A stretch of DNA of 64,000 nt from Daejeonella sp. (GTDB taxonomy: Bacteria; Bacteroidota; Bacteroidia; Sphingobacteriales; Sphingobacteriaceae): positions 22,012 to 86,011 of the forward strand of contig NZ_JAUXXZ010000064.1 of assembly GCF_030684675.1 (NCBI RefSeq), in the 5' to 3' direction. The translations under genes and the position numbers were made by a program. The notes below the pieces were generated by a model. It saw only the letters and a list, made by a program, of their open reading frames with translations. It did not search any database and was not told the DNA's origin. The first letter of the stretch is position 1. Each line of letters starts with the position of its first letter. Positions 33,447-43,439 of this stretch are shown here, piece after piece.

Positions 33447-35087
33447 ATGGATCGTCGTAGTTTTTTATCTGCAAAGGCAAATTCTAAAACGGATTTATCT
33501 TTTAAGTCCCGTACCTATACGGGATTATCTGCATTTTTCCCTCCATTTGGCAGACAAGAAATCATCCATTTGTTAAAGCGCACCTTATTTGGGACTAAAC
33601 AGGCTGACATTAAAATACTAAGTGGTAAAACTCTTTCTGAAGGGTTGGATATTTTGCTGAATGCTGAGATAGTACCTGCCCCTCCACTTAATAACTACAA
33701 CGACACCAATTTTACGGACCCCAACGTTACTGCAGGTCAAACCTGGGTAAATGCAGTGTTTGACGGCAATGCAAATAGTCGAAGATATACTTCATTTAAG
33801 TCGTGGTGGACTGGCCTTATGCTCAATCAAGGTACATCAATTCACGAAAAAATGATCCTCTTCTGGCATAATCATTTTGCTACAGAAACTCTGGACATTG
33901 GGGATGCACGCTATGTTTACAAACATCATATGTTGCTCAGAAAATATGCTTTGGGCAATTTTAAAGAGTTTGTAAAAGAAATAACTATTGATCCGGCTAT
34001 GTTAAGGTATCTGAACGGATATCTAAACAATAAAAATTCACCGGATGAAAATTATGCCCGTGAATTACAGGAACTTTTCACCCTTGGAAAGGGTCCTAAA
34101 TCAAATTATACCGAAGGGGATGTAAAAGCAGCTGCGCGGGTTTTAACAGGTTATACCGTAAATGCAACAACAATATCATCCGTATTTGATCCCAACAGAC
34201 ACGATACTGGTATCAAACAATTTTCTTCATTTTATAATAATGCTACAATAACAGGTAAAGCAGGAGCAAATGGAGCGGGAGAGACAGATGAGCTTATCAA
34301 TTTAATCTTTCTTCAAAATGAGACCGCCCTTCATATTTGCCGTAAATTATATCGCTTCTTTGTCTATTATGAAATAGATGGGGCGACAGAGGCCAATGTA
34401 ATTACACCGATGGCAAATCTTTTCAGGACAAGCAATTATGAAATAAAACCCGTCCTTAAGGTGCTTTTTAGTAGCGAACATTTTTTCGACCTTGTAAACA
34501 GAGCTGGTTTGATTAAGAGCCCTGTTGATTTATGTATCGGACTTGCCAGAGAATTCAGTATGGTATTCCCGGATACTTCCGACTATGTTAATCAATATTT
34601 TATGCATGATTATATCCGTACGCAAGCCTCCAATATGCAGCAAAATATTGGTGATCCACCAGGAGTTGCAGGTTGGTCTGCATATTACCAGGAACCTCAA
34701 TTTCATGAACTTTGGATCAATGCCGATACACTGCCCAGAAGGAATCAATTCAGTGATGTAATGATCGGTAATGGATATACCAGAAACGGTAAAAAGATCA
34801 ATATCGATATCCTGGCCTTTGTAAGTGCATTATCTGATCCTGCAAACCCCAATACACTGATCAATGATAGCCTGGAAATACTTTACACCATCGATATCAC
34901 ACAGCAGGTGAGAGATTTCTTAAAAAGTATTTTATTATCCGGACAAACATCCGACTCCTACTGGACAGATGCCTGGATAACATACAAGGCCAATACAAGC
35001 AATACAACCAACAGGAACATTGTATTAAATCGCCTTCAGTCCATGTACAAGTATCTCATGAATCTTCCTGAATATCAGCTATCATGA
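33447..35087 (+). CDS. DUF1800 family protein
   Basis: A 546-residue protein. The DUF1800 pattern is plain: HLLKRTLFGTKQADIK near the start, MILFWHNHFAT, ENYARELQELFTLGKGPKSN, AARVLTGYTV and PVDLCIGLAREF. The start MDRRSFLSAKANS resembles a poor twin-arginine leader without a hydrophobic core, so export by itself is uncertain. DUF1800 and DUF1501 genes are nearly always side by side in Bacteroidota and Planctomycetota; their joint role is not known. The stop overlaps the start of the DUF1501 gene by 4 bases. Confidence 0.92.
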   Translation: MDRRSFLSAKANSKTDLSFKSRTYTGLSAFFPPFGRQEIIHLLKRTLFGTKQADIKILSGKTLSEGLDILLNAEIVPAPPLNNYNDTNFTDPNVTAGQTWVNAVFDGNANSRRYTSFKSWWTGLMLNQGTSIHEKMILFWHNHFATETLDIGDARYVYKHHMLLRKYALGNFKEFVKEITIDPAMLRYLNGYLNNKNSPDENYARELQELFTLGKGPKSNYTEGDVKAAARVLTGYTVNATTISSVFDPNRHDTGIKQFSSFYNNATITGKAGANGAGETDELINLIFLQNETALHICRKLYRFFVYYEIDGATEANVITPMANLFRTSNYEIKPVLKVLFSSEHFFDLVNRAGLIKSPVDLCIGLAREFSMVFPDTSDYVNQYFMHDYIRTQASNMQQNIGDPPGVAGWSAYYQEPQFHELWINADTLPRRNQFSDVMIGNGYTRNGKKINIDILAFVSALSDPANPNTLINDSLEILYTIDITQQVRDFLKSILLSGQTSDSYWTDAWITYKANTSNTTNRNIVLNRLQSMYKYLMNLPEYQLS

Positions 35088-36676
35088 AAAGAAGGGATTT
35101 TATACGAAGTACGGCACCGGCTGGAATAGTATTCCCGGCACTGATTAATGGCTTCACATTTAAGGCTTTTGCCGAATCTCCATTAGTCTCGGCGCTTACT
35201 CAAGCTCCAACAGAAACGGATCACGTATTGGTTATTATTCAACTTAACGGAGGTAATGATGGGTTGAATATGGTTATTCCGATTGACCAGTATGATAATC
35301 TGGCCATTGCCCGTTCAAATATCATTCTTCCAAAAAACAAGATACTCAAACTAAACGGAACCAGTTTTACGGGTCTGCATCCATCTATGACGGGACTGCA
35401 AACGCTTTTTAACCAGGAAAAGCTTCAGATCATCCAGTCTGTAGGTTATCCGCAGCCAAACTTCTCCCATTTCAGGGCAACGGATATATGGCTTAGTGCT
35501 TCTGATTCCAACCAGACCATAAACTCAGGCTGGGCAGGGCGTTATCTGAATGAAGAATACACCAATTATCCGATGGGTTTCCCGAATACAGTGATGCCCG
35601 ATCCTCTTGCCATACAGATTGGTTCATTTGTTTCTCCCGCCATGCAAGGTCCTGCAGTAAACATGGGAATGGCTATTTCGGACCCTGTCAATTTTTACAA
35701 CCTGATCAATGGAATTCAGGGCAATGCACCAAATACACGAGGCGGAAAAGAGCTGACCTATATCCGTCAGATCGCTCAACAAACACAGCAGTATGGAAGT
35801 GCCATAAAAGCCGCTGCCGCGAAAGTCACGAAGCAATTTGCAGGATATCCAACAGGAAACAGCCTTGCAGATCAGTTAAAAATCGTGGCCCGATTAATTG
35901 CAGGCGGATTAAAAACAAGGATCTATATGGTTAGTCTGGGAGGTTTTGATACACATGCTCAGCAGGTAAATGCAACAGCAAAGGAAACAGGTAATCATGC
36001 AAACCTTCTTCAAAAAGTTTCAGAAGGAATTAAAGCCTTCATGGACGACCTCAACTTTTTAAGTGCTCAAAAACGAGTAATAGGAATGACCTTCTCCGAG
36101 TTCGGCAGACGTATCAAATCAAATGGTAGCGGTGGTACAGATCATGGAGCAGCTGCTCCCTTATTTGTATTTGGACATTATGCTCAGAATGACGTTATTG
36201 GGAAAAGTCCGACGATTCCTTTAATTACCAATACCGGAGATAATGTTCCAATGCAGTATGATTTCAGATCAATCTATGCTTCCATCCTGCAGCAATGGTT
36301 CTGTGTTCCTGAAAGTACACTTGAGAATGTGATGCTCAAAAACTTTCAGAATATTAATGTGATTAAAAAATCAGCGCCGTGTATGTCTACAAGCCCTGAA
36401 ATTATCACTGTAAATGCCGGAAAAAATCTAATTAGTAATTATCCGAATCCATTCCAAACCTCAACTACAATATCCTATGAGAGCTTTGGCGGACATACAT
36501 TAATCCAGGTATTTAATACCGAAGGAAAACTAATTAAGACTCTGGTAGATATGGAAATTGGAGCCGGAAATCATAAGGTTACTTTCGAAAATGAAGGATA
36601 TTTGCCGGGTGTATATTATGCAAGATTACAGAATAATGCTATTCAGCAGATCCGAACCATGCTTCTGGTGAGGTAA
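35084..36676 (+). CDS. DUF1501 protein with Tat leader and T9SS sorting tail
   Basis: A 530-residue protein. It begins MKRRDFIRSTAPAGIVFPAL, a twin-arginine leader, and has the sulfatase-like DUF1501 domain with VIIQLNGGNDGLNMVIPI, GYPQPNFSHFRATDIW, SLGGFDTHAQQ and GMTFSEFGRR-IKSNGSGGTDHG. Residues about 450-530 form a C-terminal sorting domain of the type IX secretion system, with NYPNPFQTSTTISYES and the end IQQIRTMLLVR. The protein should therefore reach the cell surface. It overlaps the DUF1800 gene by 4 bases. Its stop lies only 4 bases from the convergent response regulator. Confidence 0.92.
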   Translation: MKRRDFIRSTAPAGIVFPALINGFTFKAFAESPLVSALTQAPTETDHVLVIIQLNGGNDGLNMVIPIDQYDNLAIARSNIILPKNKILKLNGTSFTGLHPSMTGLQTLFNQEKLQIIQSVGYPQPNFSHFRATDIWLSASDSNQTINSGWAGRYLNEEYTNYPMGFPNTVMPDPLAIQIGSFVSPAMQGPAVNMGMAISDPVNFYNLINGIQGNAPNTRGGKELTYIRQIAQQTQQYGSAIKAAAAKVTKQFAGYPTGNSLADQLKIVARLIAGGLKTRIYMVSLGGFDTHAQQVNATAKETGNHANLLQKVSEGIKAFMDDLNFLSAQKRVIGMTFSEFGRRIKSNGSGGTDHGAAAPLFVFGHYAQNDVIGKSPTIPLITNTGDNVPMQYDFRSIYASILQQWFCVPESTLENVMLKNFQNINVIKKSAPCMSTSPEIITVNAGKNLISNYPNPFQTSTTISYESFGGHTLIQVFNTEGKLIKTLVDMEIGAGNHKVTFENEGYLPGVYYARLQNNAIQQIRTMLLVR

Positions 36677-36680
36677 GAAA

Positions 36681-37061
36681 TTAAATTATAGTTTTTAGTG
36701 CTGTTAAACTTTCAGGCTTAATGGGTTTTTCCAGATAAGAAATTACATGCCTGTACTGATTTGCTTTCTCCTTATCCACAACATTTACTGATGAACTCAC
36801 CACAACAACGCGAACTCTATCTATGGAAAAAGTACCAGAAATTGTATCCAGGAATTCCCACCCGTTCATTACCGGCATATTAATATCAAGTAAAATCAAA
36901 AAAGAACGGTCTTCATCGGCAGAAGCTTGAATAAAATCTAATGCCTCCCTGCCATTAATAAATACCAATGGACTATCATGCAAACCACTCATAACTACCA
37001 TTCGCTTTTGAATGATCAGGAAAATTCTATCATCATCAACGATCAATACCTCCGGATTCAT
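36681..37061 (-). CDS. Single-domain response regulator
   Basis: A 126-residue receiver domain with no output domain. DDD in LIVDDDRIF, phosphoacceptor Asp in LILLDINMPVMNG, Ser/Thr in VVSSSV and the Lys in YLEKPIKPES are all in place. Single-domain receivers usually pass phosphate on or act by protein contact. Its start overlaps the gene at 37036 by 26 bases, so it belongs with that gene, the regulator at 38088 and probably the PAS kinase at 38645. Confidence 0.9.
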   Translation of the reverse strand: MNPEVLIVDDDRIFLIIQKRMVVMSGLHDSPLVFINGREALDFIQASADEDRSFLILLDINMPVMNGWEFLDTISGTFSIDRVRVVVVSSSVNVVDKEKANQYRHVISYLEKPIKPESLTALKTII

Positions 37062-38088
37062 AACTTTTAAACTCTATATTATAAGCCTCAGACTTTTTAG
37101 TAATATCTCTAACTATATCGTCAAGTTCATATGCCGATTGAAGAATATAATCAAGCATTTCTAATTTTTGTTCTTCAGAAATATCGGGATTTTTAATCAA
37201 ATCAATCAGACCCATGAGGCGTGCTATGGGTGCTCTGACTACGTGGGATTGAATCCAGGAAATCTCACTCAACTTCCTGTTCTGATCTTCAATTGCACTG
37301 ACGTATTTAATCTGATCTGTAACATTTTGAGCCAGTATTATTTTTGCCACACGCCCCTTAAATAGAATTAAAGAACTCTGAATTTCAACATATATTACTT
37401 CTCCGCTCTTACGCTTATGCCTGAATCTATTCTCAAAAAGTTGATTTATACTAATTTTGGATTGTTGTAATACCGCTTTCAAAAGCGGAATGTCTTCCTC
37501 GGGACGGATTTGCTCAATAGTCATTGACAAAAATTCTTCAAAGCTATATCCGTATTGCTTAATTGCAGCCTCATTGACATCTAGAAATTTAAGAGTTTCA
37601 ACTTCATAAACCCACATGGGCTGTGGACTTAAATGGAACAAATCACTATACTTTTTTTCGGATTCTTCAAGTTCAAGCAAGGATTTATTACGCTCTATAC
37701 TATAGATGATACTTTTATATAGAAAAAAAGAATTAAGGTCATCCTTGAGCAGATAATCAGAAATCCCCATTGCTAAAGATTTTACACTAAAATCAAAATC
37801 TGCAAAACCAGTAAGTACAATAATCGGACTTCCTGGACAGATTTGCAACATCTCTTGAATCAGATCACTACCGCCCTTATCAGGAAGGCTAAGATCAAGT
37901 AAAATTAAATCGAAACGCTTAAAATCCTTTTCTTTAAAAAGTGATTTGGCTTCTACAAAGCTAACAGCGTGGGTAATCAAAGGAGCGGTAATGTACTCCA
38001 TAATGTAGTCTTCAATTAATAAATAATCGCCAGGATTATCTTCAATAATCAAAAAACTATATGGCCTATTATCCTTAGGAACGGGCAT
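37036..38088 (-). CDS. Receiver-PAS protein with kinase dimerisation helix but no ATPase
   Basis: A 350-residue protein. Residues about 10-125 are a receiver (LIIEDNPGD, LILLDLSLPDKGG, YLLKDDL); about 140-265 a PAS domain (FHLSPQPMWVYEVETLKFL). The last 80 residues start ISWIQSHVVRAPIARLMGLI, which resembles the H-box of a histidine kinase, but the protein ends there with no ATP-binding domain. It may be phosphorylated by another kinase. The start codon overlaps the stop of the gene at 38088 (TAATG type), so both are translated together. Confidence 0.85.
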   Translation of the reverse strand: MPVPKDNRPYSFLIIEDNPGDYLLIEDYIMEYITAPLITHAVSFVEAKSLFKEKDFKRFDLILLDLSLPDKGGSDLIQEMLQICPGSPIIVLTGFADFDFSVKSLAMGISDYLLKDDLNSFFLYKSIIYSIERNKSLLELEESEKKYSDLFHLSPQPMWVYEVETLKFLDVNEAAIKQYGYSFEEFLSMTIEQIRPEEDIPLLKAVLQQSKISINQLFENRFRHKRKSGEVIYVEIQSSLILFKGRVAKIILAQNVTDQIKYVSAIEDQNRKLSEISWIQSHVVRAPIARLMGLIDLIKNPDISEEQKLEMLDYILQSAYELDDIVRDITKKSEAYNIEFKSYESGGIDR

Positions 38089-38513
38089 TACTTTCGTTTA
38101 GGTAGTTGTACTATATTAATCCAAAAATCTTCAATCTTTGTAACTGCTTCAATAAAATCTATAGCATCAACTGGCTTTGTAATATAACAATTAGCGTGAC
38201 TCTCGTAAGAAAGCTTAATATCTTTATCAGAAGAAGAAGTAGTAAGCATAATTACTGGTAAACATTTAAGTTTATCATGCTGTTTTATATGCTGAAGCAC
38301 CTCATGGCCATTTTTTTTGGGTAAATTAACATCCAGAAGAACCAAATCGGGTAATTCATTGATTAAGGATGTTTGCTCTAAAAAATCAATCGCACTTTTA
38401 CCATCTTTGATAACTGTCGTCCGGTTCATAATTTTACCATCTTCGAGAGCTTCAGTTGTAAGAAGGATATCACCTTCATTGTCTTCAACAAGTAATATGT
38501 GAAATGACTTCAT
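38088..38513 (-). CDS. Response regulator, Rcp1-like
   Basis: A 141-residue receiver with LLVEDNEGDILLTTEAL, LVLLDVNLPKKNGHEVL, MLTTSSSDKDI and NCYITKPVD. The ...EDNEGD... start with LPKKNGxEVL is the style of regulators that pair with PAS- or phytochrome-type kinases. No DNA-binding domain follows. It lies 131 bases downstream of the PAS kinase stop (38645) on the same strand. Confidence 0.92.
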   Translation of the reverse strand: MKSFHILLVEDNEGDILLTTEALEDGKIMNRTTVIKDGKSAIDFLEQTSLINELPDLVLLDVNLPKKNGHEVLQHIKQHDKLKCLPVIMLTTSSSDKDIKLSYESHANCYITKPVDAIDFIEAVTKIEDFWINIVQLPKRK

Positions 38514-38644
38514 ATTTTAATTCTCCTGAATCCGTAAATATAAAAATTCCCAATGGTTAAAATTTATCTAAATACTATTTTTACGTAAACATTCAAACAC
38601 TTGTCTCTGATTTGAAAAGCCTAAGGTTTTGTATCTTATTGTAA

Positions 38645-41600
38645 TTAATCTGAATTTGTAGCGACTAATTTAGGTATAGTAAAATAAAATATACTTCCTA
38701 TGCCTTCAGCAGATTCAACCCATATCTTCCCTCCTAAATTCTCAATAAGCTTTCGACATATGGCCAATCCCATACCAGTTCCTGAATATTCATCTTTATT
38801 GTGTAGCCTTTGAAAAATAATGAATATTCTATCGAAATACTCCTTAGAAATTCCAATCCCATTATCTTTTACTGAGAAAAGTACATGATCTTCAAATTCT
38901 TCAGAATCCAGCTCTATTATCGGGCTTGAGCCCTTAATGCTGTATTTAATGCTGTTAGAAATCAGGTTTTGAAATAATTGTCTGATTACTGTTTTTGTTA
39001 CATTAATTATCGGCAAATTATGAATTATTAATTCTGCATTTTGCTCCTGAATTTCCTTTCTTAACAAAAGCGAAATTTCATCTATTACCTCATTAACATT
39101 TACCTGTTCAATTGTCTGATCTAATCGGCCAGCACGCGAAAAATCCAATAAATCAAGAATGATCTGCCTCATTCTTTTCGCTCCATCTACAGCAAAATGT
39201 ATATACTGGTGTGCTTTGTCATCCAACTTATCTGAATACTTCTTCTCCAGTTGAGTCAAAAAACTTGAAATCATTCTCAAAGGCTCCTGGAGATCGTGAG
39301 AAGCAACATATGCAAATTGTTCAAGTTCCTGATTAGAAATTGCAAGATCCTTAAGGTTCTTCTTAAGGACAATATTCATTTCATTTATTTGCTTATCATA
39401 AATTTTACGTTCTGTTATATCCTTGAAATATACAGAAAGCCCTTCAACTGAGGGATAAGCACTTATTTCATACCACTTATTCATTGGCTCATAATAATCC
39501 TCAAAACTAACCACCTTCCTGCTTTCAATAGCCTTCTTATAATTTTGATGTGATATTGAATCCTTACTATCAGGAAATATGTCCCAAAGGTACTGATTCA
39601 CAACCTGTAGCTTTTTTGGGCCTAATAGATTTTCAGATTGTTTGTTCCAATAGGTAACAATCCAATTCTTATCTACAGCAAAAAATCCATCACCTATGCT
39701 TTCAAGTATATTATTTCGCTCATCAAAAGCCTGCTGTAATTCATTTTTAGTTTTTACCTGCTCAGAGATATCAATACCTGCACACTGAATTTCAAAAGGC
39801 TGATTTTCATTGCCTGTCAAACAGATAAAATCCCATAAAGTTGTGATAATTTTCCCTTTGACCTGTGATGGTTTATCGATCTCCACCTGAAAAACTTTAT
39901 TAGGATGTTTAAAACATTTTTCCACTACTTCAAAAATTCGTGGGTAATGGTACTCCATAACCGCATCCATTGCTGATTTACCTAACATATCCCCATCAGG
40001 ATAGAGCCATCCAAATTCCTGCTGATATTTATTATTACAATAAGTTAAATTACCTTGAATATCTGTCCTGAAAATAAAATTGGTTTGTGATTCAATAATC
40101 CCCCGATAGCGGGACTCACTGATTATCAACCGTTCCATAGCTAGTTGCGATTCAGTAATATCCTGCGTTGTACCTTCAAAAACAAGAACCTTTCCATTTT
40201 CATCCCTGATTAAATTTCCTTTAGCATGAACCCACTTTATAGAACCGTCAGGCAAAATTATCCGGTGCCTGATATCATGATCTTCTTCTCCATTCAGCGC
40301 CTTCGTCCTGCTGGCAAGAAACACCTTAAGATCCTCTGGATGAATACTCTTAATCAGATAGTCATAATCAATAATTACTTTGTTTTTATCGATTCCCCAT
40401 ATCTCATAAAGTTCATCCGACCAGTACAATGATTTAGTCTCTGGAATTGATTGCCAATAGCCTAAATGAGCAATTTTCTGAGCATTCAATAATTTAGTTT
40501 CATTTTCCTTAAGTTGCTGAAAAATCCTGTCTTTCTCGGTAATGTCGTTATGTATTACCATCATACATGCTTGACCCATGTAATCAAAACGATGACCAGA
40601 AACCTCTGCTCTGATCGAATCTCCATTCCTTTTGGTTTGCCAGGAAGTGCCAAAAGATATTACAGAATTACTATTCTCAACACCGATATGAGCTGAAAGC
40701 ATTTTTTCGGATTCCATTTTAGTGCATAAGTCGAGTATTGACATCTTAAGTATTTGCTTTGAAGAATATCCATAAAGCAAAAGTGCAGAATTATTACAAT
40801 CAAGGATTCGGTAGGTATTCAGGTCATAAATAAATTTAGGAAGTGGGCTGGACTGAAACAATAGTTTATATTTTCTTTCTGATTCCTGAAGCTGTTTGAG
40901 AGTTTTTCTTTTTTCAGTAACATCAGTTATTGTCACAAAAACACCAATTACCTTTTTAGACTCATCAAGGGCAGATTTATATCGAAGAGAGAAAATCAAC
41001 TCATTTATACCCTTTAATGGAATAACCAACTCCGACTCCTCATCTTTACCCTTTAATACACGTTGATATCTTTCAAATACTTCTGAAATCCGGCCTGGAG
41101 CTACATAATCCATAATAGAATTTCCTCTTTTTACCTCCAGACCATAATATTTTTTGAACAACCGGTTAAACTGTTGGTTAAACGATACAATTTTCAGATC
41201 AGTATTTAATAAAATAAAACTTTCTTCGGAATTATTGATCAACAGTTTCATTTCAAGTTCATACTGTCGCTTTTCGGTAACATCCCTGAAGTTATCCACT
41301 ATCCCATTAATTTCAGGATCATGCAAGAGATTAGTTATTGTGGCTTCCAGCCATCGCCAGGAACCATCTTTATGCCTTGTTCTTGAAGTATGACCGGCAA
41401 TGGGAATACCGGGTTTTTTCAAACATTCCTGTATCCTGTTAACTACTTCCTGACGATCATCCGGATGTAAAAGCCCAAACAAGTTTAACTTAAGGGCTTC
41501 TTCTTCTGAATAACCCAAAATATTCTTAACGGAGGGTGAAATGTAAGTTGGTAAACCCATCGAATCAAGAATAACAATTGCGTCAGCACCATTTTCGACC

Positions 41601-43210
41601 AAACTGCGAAAGCGACGCTCTTTTAATTTTAATTCAGTTTCTGCCTTTTTTATTTCAGATGCGTCTTTTGCGATGCAATACATTCTCGCAGATTTTGCAT
41701 CCCATCTTACTGACCATAACAAGTCGACAAAGGTTCCGTTCTTTCTGATATAACGATTTTCAAAATTAGTCATTTCAAGTCCCTGCATGATTTCATCAGC
41801 TGCCTTTAAGGTACGTGCAACATCTAGAGGATGTACAAAATCTGTGGAATTTCTTCCTTCGAGTTCCTTGGGCGTATAGCCTAATATTTTTAATGAAGCG
41901 TTACTTACATTAATAAATACTCCTGAACGACTCATCGTACAAATAATATCAAGCGAAGAATCCATGATGCTGCGCAGTTCAGTCATTGCCTTTTCATAGG
42001 CGGTTAAATTTTGAGTTTCTGCTGTAACATCCCTGCTATAACAGGCCACACCAAACTGCTTGTTCTTATTATCCCTGATTGGAGAAAATGAAATTATTGT
42101 ATAAATTTTTTCACCGCTATGAGGATCTACACTTTCCCTATTTACCTTGAACTCCTTTCCTTTAAAAGCTCTCATATACAGCTCATTCCACTCTGAAACT
42201 ATCTTCTCACCAAAGGCCACATCAAGCAAAGAATCTCCCTCCACAACTTCCTTACCGGTTCTTAAAAGAAATAATTGGATAAAAGCCTGGTTAGCAGTAA
42301 TTAACTTACAATCCATGTCCACTGACCAAATAAGATCTGAGGATGAATTGATAAGCGCCTCTTGATTGATTTTAGTCCGCTCAATCTCATTTACCTGCTT
42401 TGCTAAAATAGAAATATCAGTAACAGTTGAAATCATCAGATTATGATCAGGCAATGGAATATTCTTTGCGTTGACAATTCGGGTTTGTCCGTCAGATCCG
42501 GTTACTTTTATATTTTCCCAGCTCATTTTCTCCGGAATTCCGCTATTTAAATCTGACATTACAGAATTAAACATCTGTTTCCGATAAAAATCATCAGGAT
42601 AAACTCTTTTAAAGAAGGTTTCTATATCCGAAAGATCAGCCGAGCTCCAACCATATATTTTACTGAATTGAGGGTTAACGAGTGTTGCTTCGCCGGTATC
42701 AATTTTGTTTACTGCAATCCCGATCGGCAAATTGGCAAGTATAGTTTCAACAAGTTCATATTTTAGCTGAAGTCCTGTATAATCATCTTTTGAAGGATTC
42801 TGATCAGATATTTCGGGATTGGAGGCAACTTGTTTATGCCAATATTGCAAGATGTACAACTCAGCCTTTTTAACAAGATATATGGGAATTTGCTCTACGT
42901 CATAATATTGTCCCTGAATTAGAAAACCATCATGCTTTTTTAAAAAATCAGTCCTTGATTTTTCCTTTTGAGCAGTCCCTGGAATTAAACTAAGAGAGTC
43001 ATAAATGCTCTTTATATCTTTATTCGGAAGTGTCATTAATTGGTATAGCGTTGACAGGTCTATATTGTGTATCTCATTCTCTGACAGATTAAACTGTTCA
43101 GCAAAAGATACATTACCATTAAAAACAGCATATCCAGACATTTCCCTCCTTATCAATAAAACAGGAACAGGACTAGATTTAAATACTTCAAGTAATATGG
43201 AATTATTCAT
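38645..43210 (-). CDS. Multi-PAS sensor histidine kinase (about ten PAS domains)
   Basis: A 1521-residue protein, cytoplasmic since no membrane helix is visible. Residues 1 to about 1280 are a chain of about ten PAS/PAC units (for example RVYPDDFYRK, FVHPLDVART, LLHPDDRQEV and SIHPEDLKVF). The kinase core has FAYVASHDLQEPLRMISSFL as the H-box, ISNSIKY (N), VKDNGIGISKEYFDRI (G1) and SGTGMGLAICRKLIENLGGK (G2). It is divergent from the YaiO gene (43440) and is followed by the regulators at 38088, 37036 and 36681, so it likely feeds phosphate to them. The signals sensed cannot be told. Confidence 0.93.
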   Translation of the reverse strand: MNNSILLEVFKSSPVPVLLIRREMSGYAVFNGNVSFAEQFNLSENEIHNIDLSTLYQLMTLPNKDIKSIYDSLSLIPGTAQKEKSRTDFLKKHDGFLIQGQYYDVEQIPIYLVKKAELYILQYWHKQVASNPEISDQNPSKDDYTGLQLKYELVETILANLPIGIAVNKIDTGEATLVNPQFSKIYGWSSADLSDIETFFKRVYPDDFYRKQMFNSVMSDLNSGIPEKMSWENIKVTGSDGQTRIVNAKNIPLPDHNLMISTVTDISILAKQVNEIERTKINQEALINSSSDLIWSVDMDCKLITANQAFIQLFLLRTGKEVVEGDSLLDVAFGEKIVSEWNELYMRAFKGKEFKVNRESVDPHSGEKIYTIISFSPIRDNKNKQFGVACYSRDVTAETQNLTAYEKAMTELRSIMDSSLDIICTMSRSGVFINVSNASLKILGYTPKELEGRNSTDFVHPLDVARTLKAADEIMQGLEMTNFENRYIRKNGTFVDLLWSVRWDAKSARMYCIAKDASEIKKAETELKLKERRFRSLVENGADAIVILDSMGLPTYISPSVKNILGYSEEEALKLNLFGLLHPDDRQEVVNRIQECLKKPGIPIAGHTSRTRHKDGSWRWLEATITNLLHDPEINGIVDNFRDVTEKRQYELEMKLLINNSEESFILLNTDLKIVSFNQQFNRLFKKYYGLEVKRGNSIMDYVAPGRISEVFERYQRVLKGKDEESELVIPLKGINELIFSLRYKSALDESKKVIGVFVTITDVTEKRKTLKQLQESERKYKLLFQSSPLPKFIYDLNTYRILDCNNSALLLYGYSSKQILKMSILDLCTKMESEKMLSAHIGVENSNSVISFGTSWQTKRNGDSIRAEVSGHRFDYMGQACMMVIHNDITEKDRIFQQLKENETKLLNAQKIAHLGYWQSIPETKSLYWSDELYEIWGIDKNKVIIDYDYLIKSIHPEDLKVFLASRTKALNGEEDHDIRHRIILPDGSIKWVHAKGNLIRDENGKVLVFEGTTQDITESQLAMERLIISESRYRGIIESQTNFIFRTDIQGNLTYCNNKYQQEFGWLYPDGDMLGKSAMDAVMEYHYPRIFEVVEKCFKHPNKVFQVEIDKPSQVKGKIITTLWDFICLTGNENQPFEIQCAGIDISEQVKTKNELQQAFDERNNILESIGDGFFAVDKNWIVTYWNKQSENLLGPKKLQVVNQYLWDIFPDSKDSISHQNYKKAIESRKVVSFEDYYEPMNKWYEISAYPSVEGLSVYFKDITERKIYDKQINEMNIVLKKNLKDLAISNQELEQFAYVASHDLQEPLRMISSFLTQLEKKYSDKLDDKAHQYIHFAVDGAKRMRQIILDLLDFSRAGRLDQTIEQVNVNEVIDEISLLLRKEIQEQNAELIIHNLPIINVTKTVIRQLFQNLISNSIKYSIKGSSPIIELDSEEFEDHVLFSVKDNGIGISKEYFDRIFIIFQRLHNKDEYSGTGMGLAICRKLIENLGGKIWVESAEGIGSIFYFTIPKLVATNSD

Positions 43211-43439
43211 TTCAATTTAAGTAATACGAATAGCTATCTGGAAAAACTTTGATGAGTGAACATATCAAAAGTCAATAATCGTTGAATAATATTAAAATCC
43301 ATAAATTCGAATGAAATAATCCTGATTTACTTAAGGAATCTAATGATTGATAATAGGGTTAATTTTTCAGTAAAATGATAAAGTAAAAATTCAAATTTTA
43401 GATGAGATAATTGAACTCAATATCAATTTACAACAAATC

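Noticed and set aside
40226..42365. Several plus-strand open frames opposite the PAS kinase
   Set aside because: They are antisense shadows of a long, clearly coding gene.
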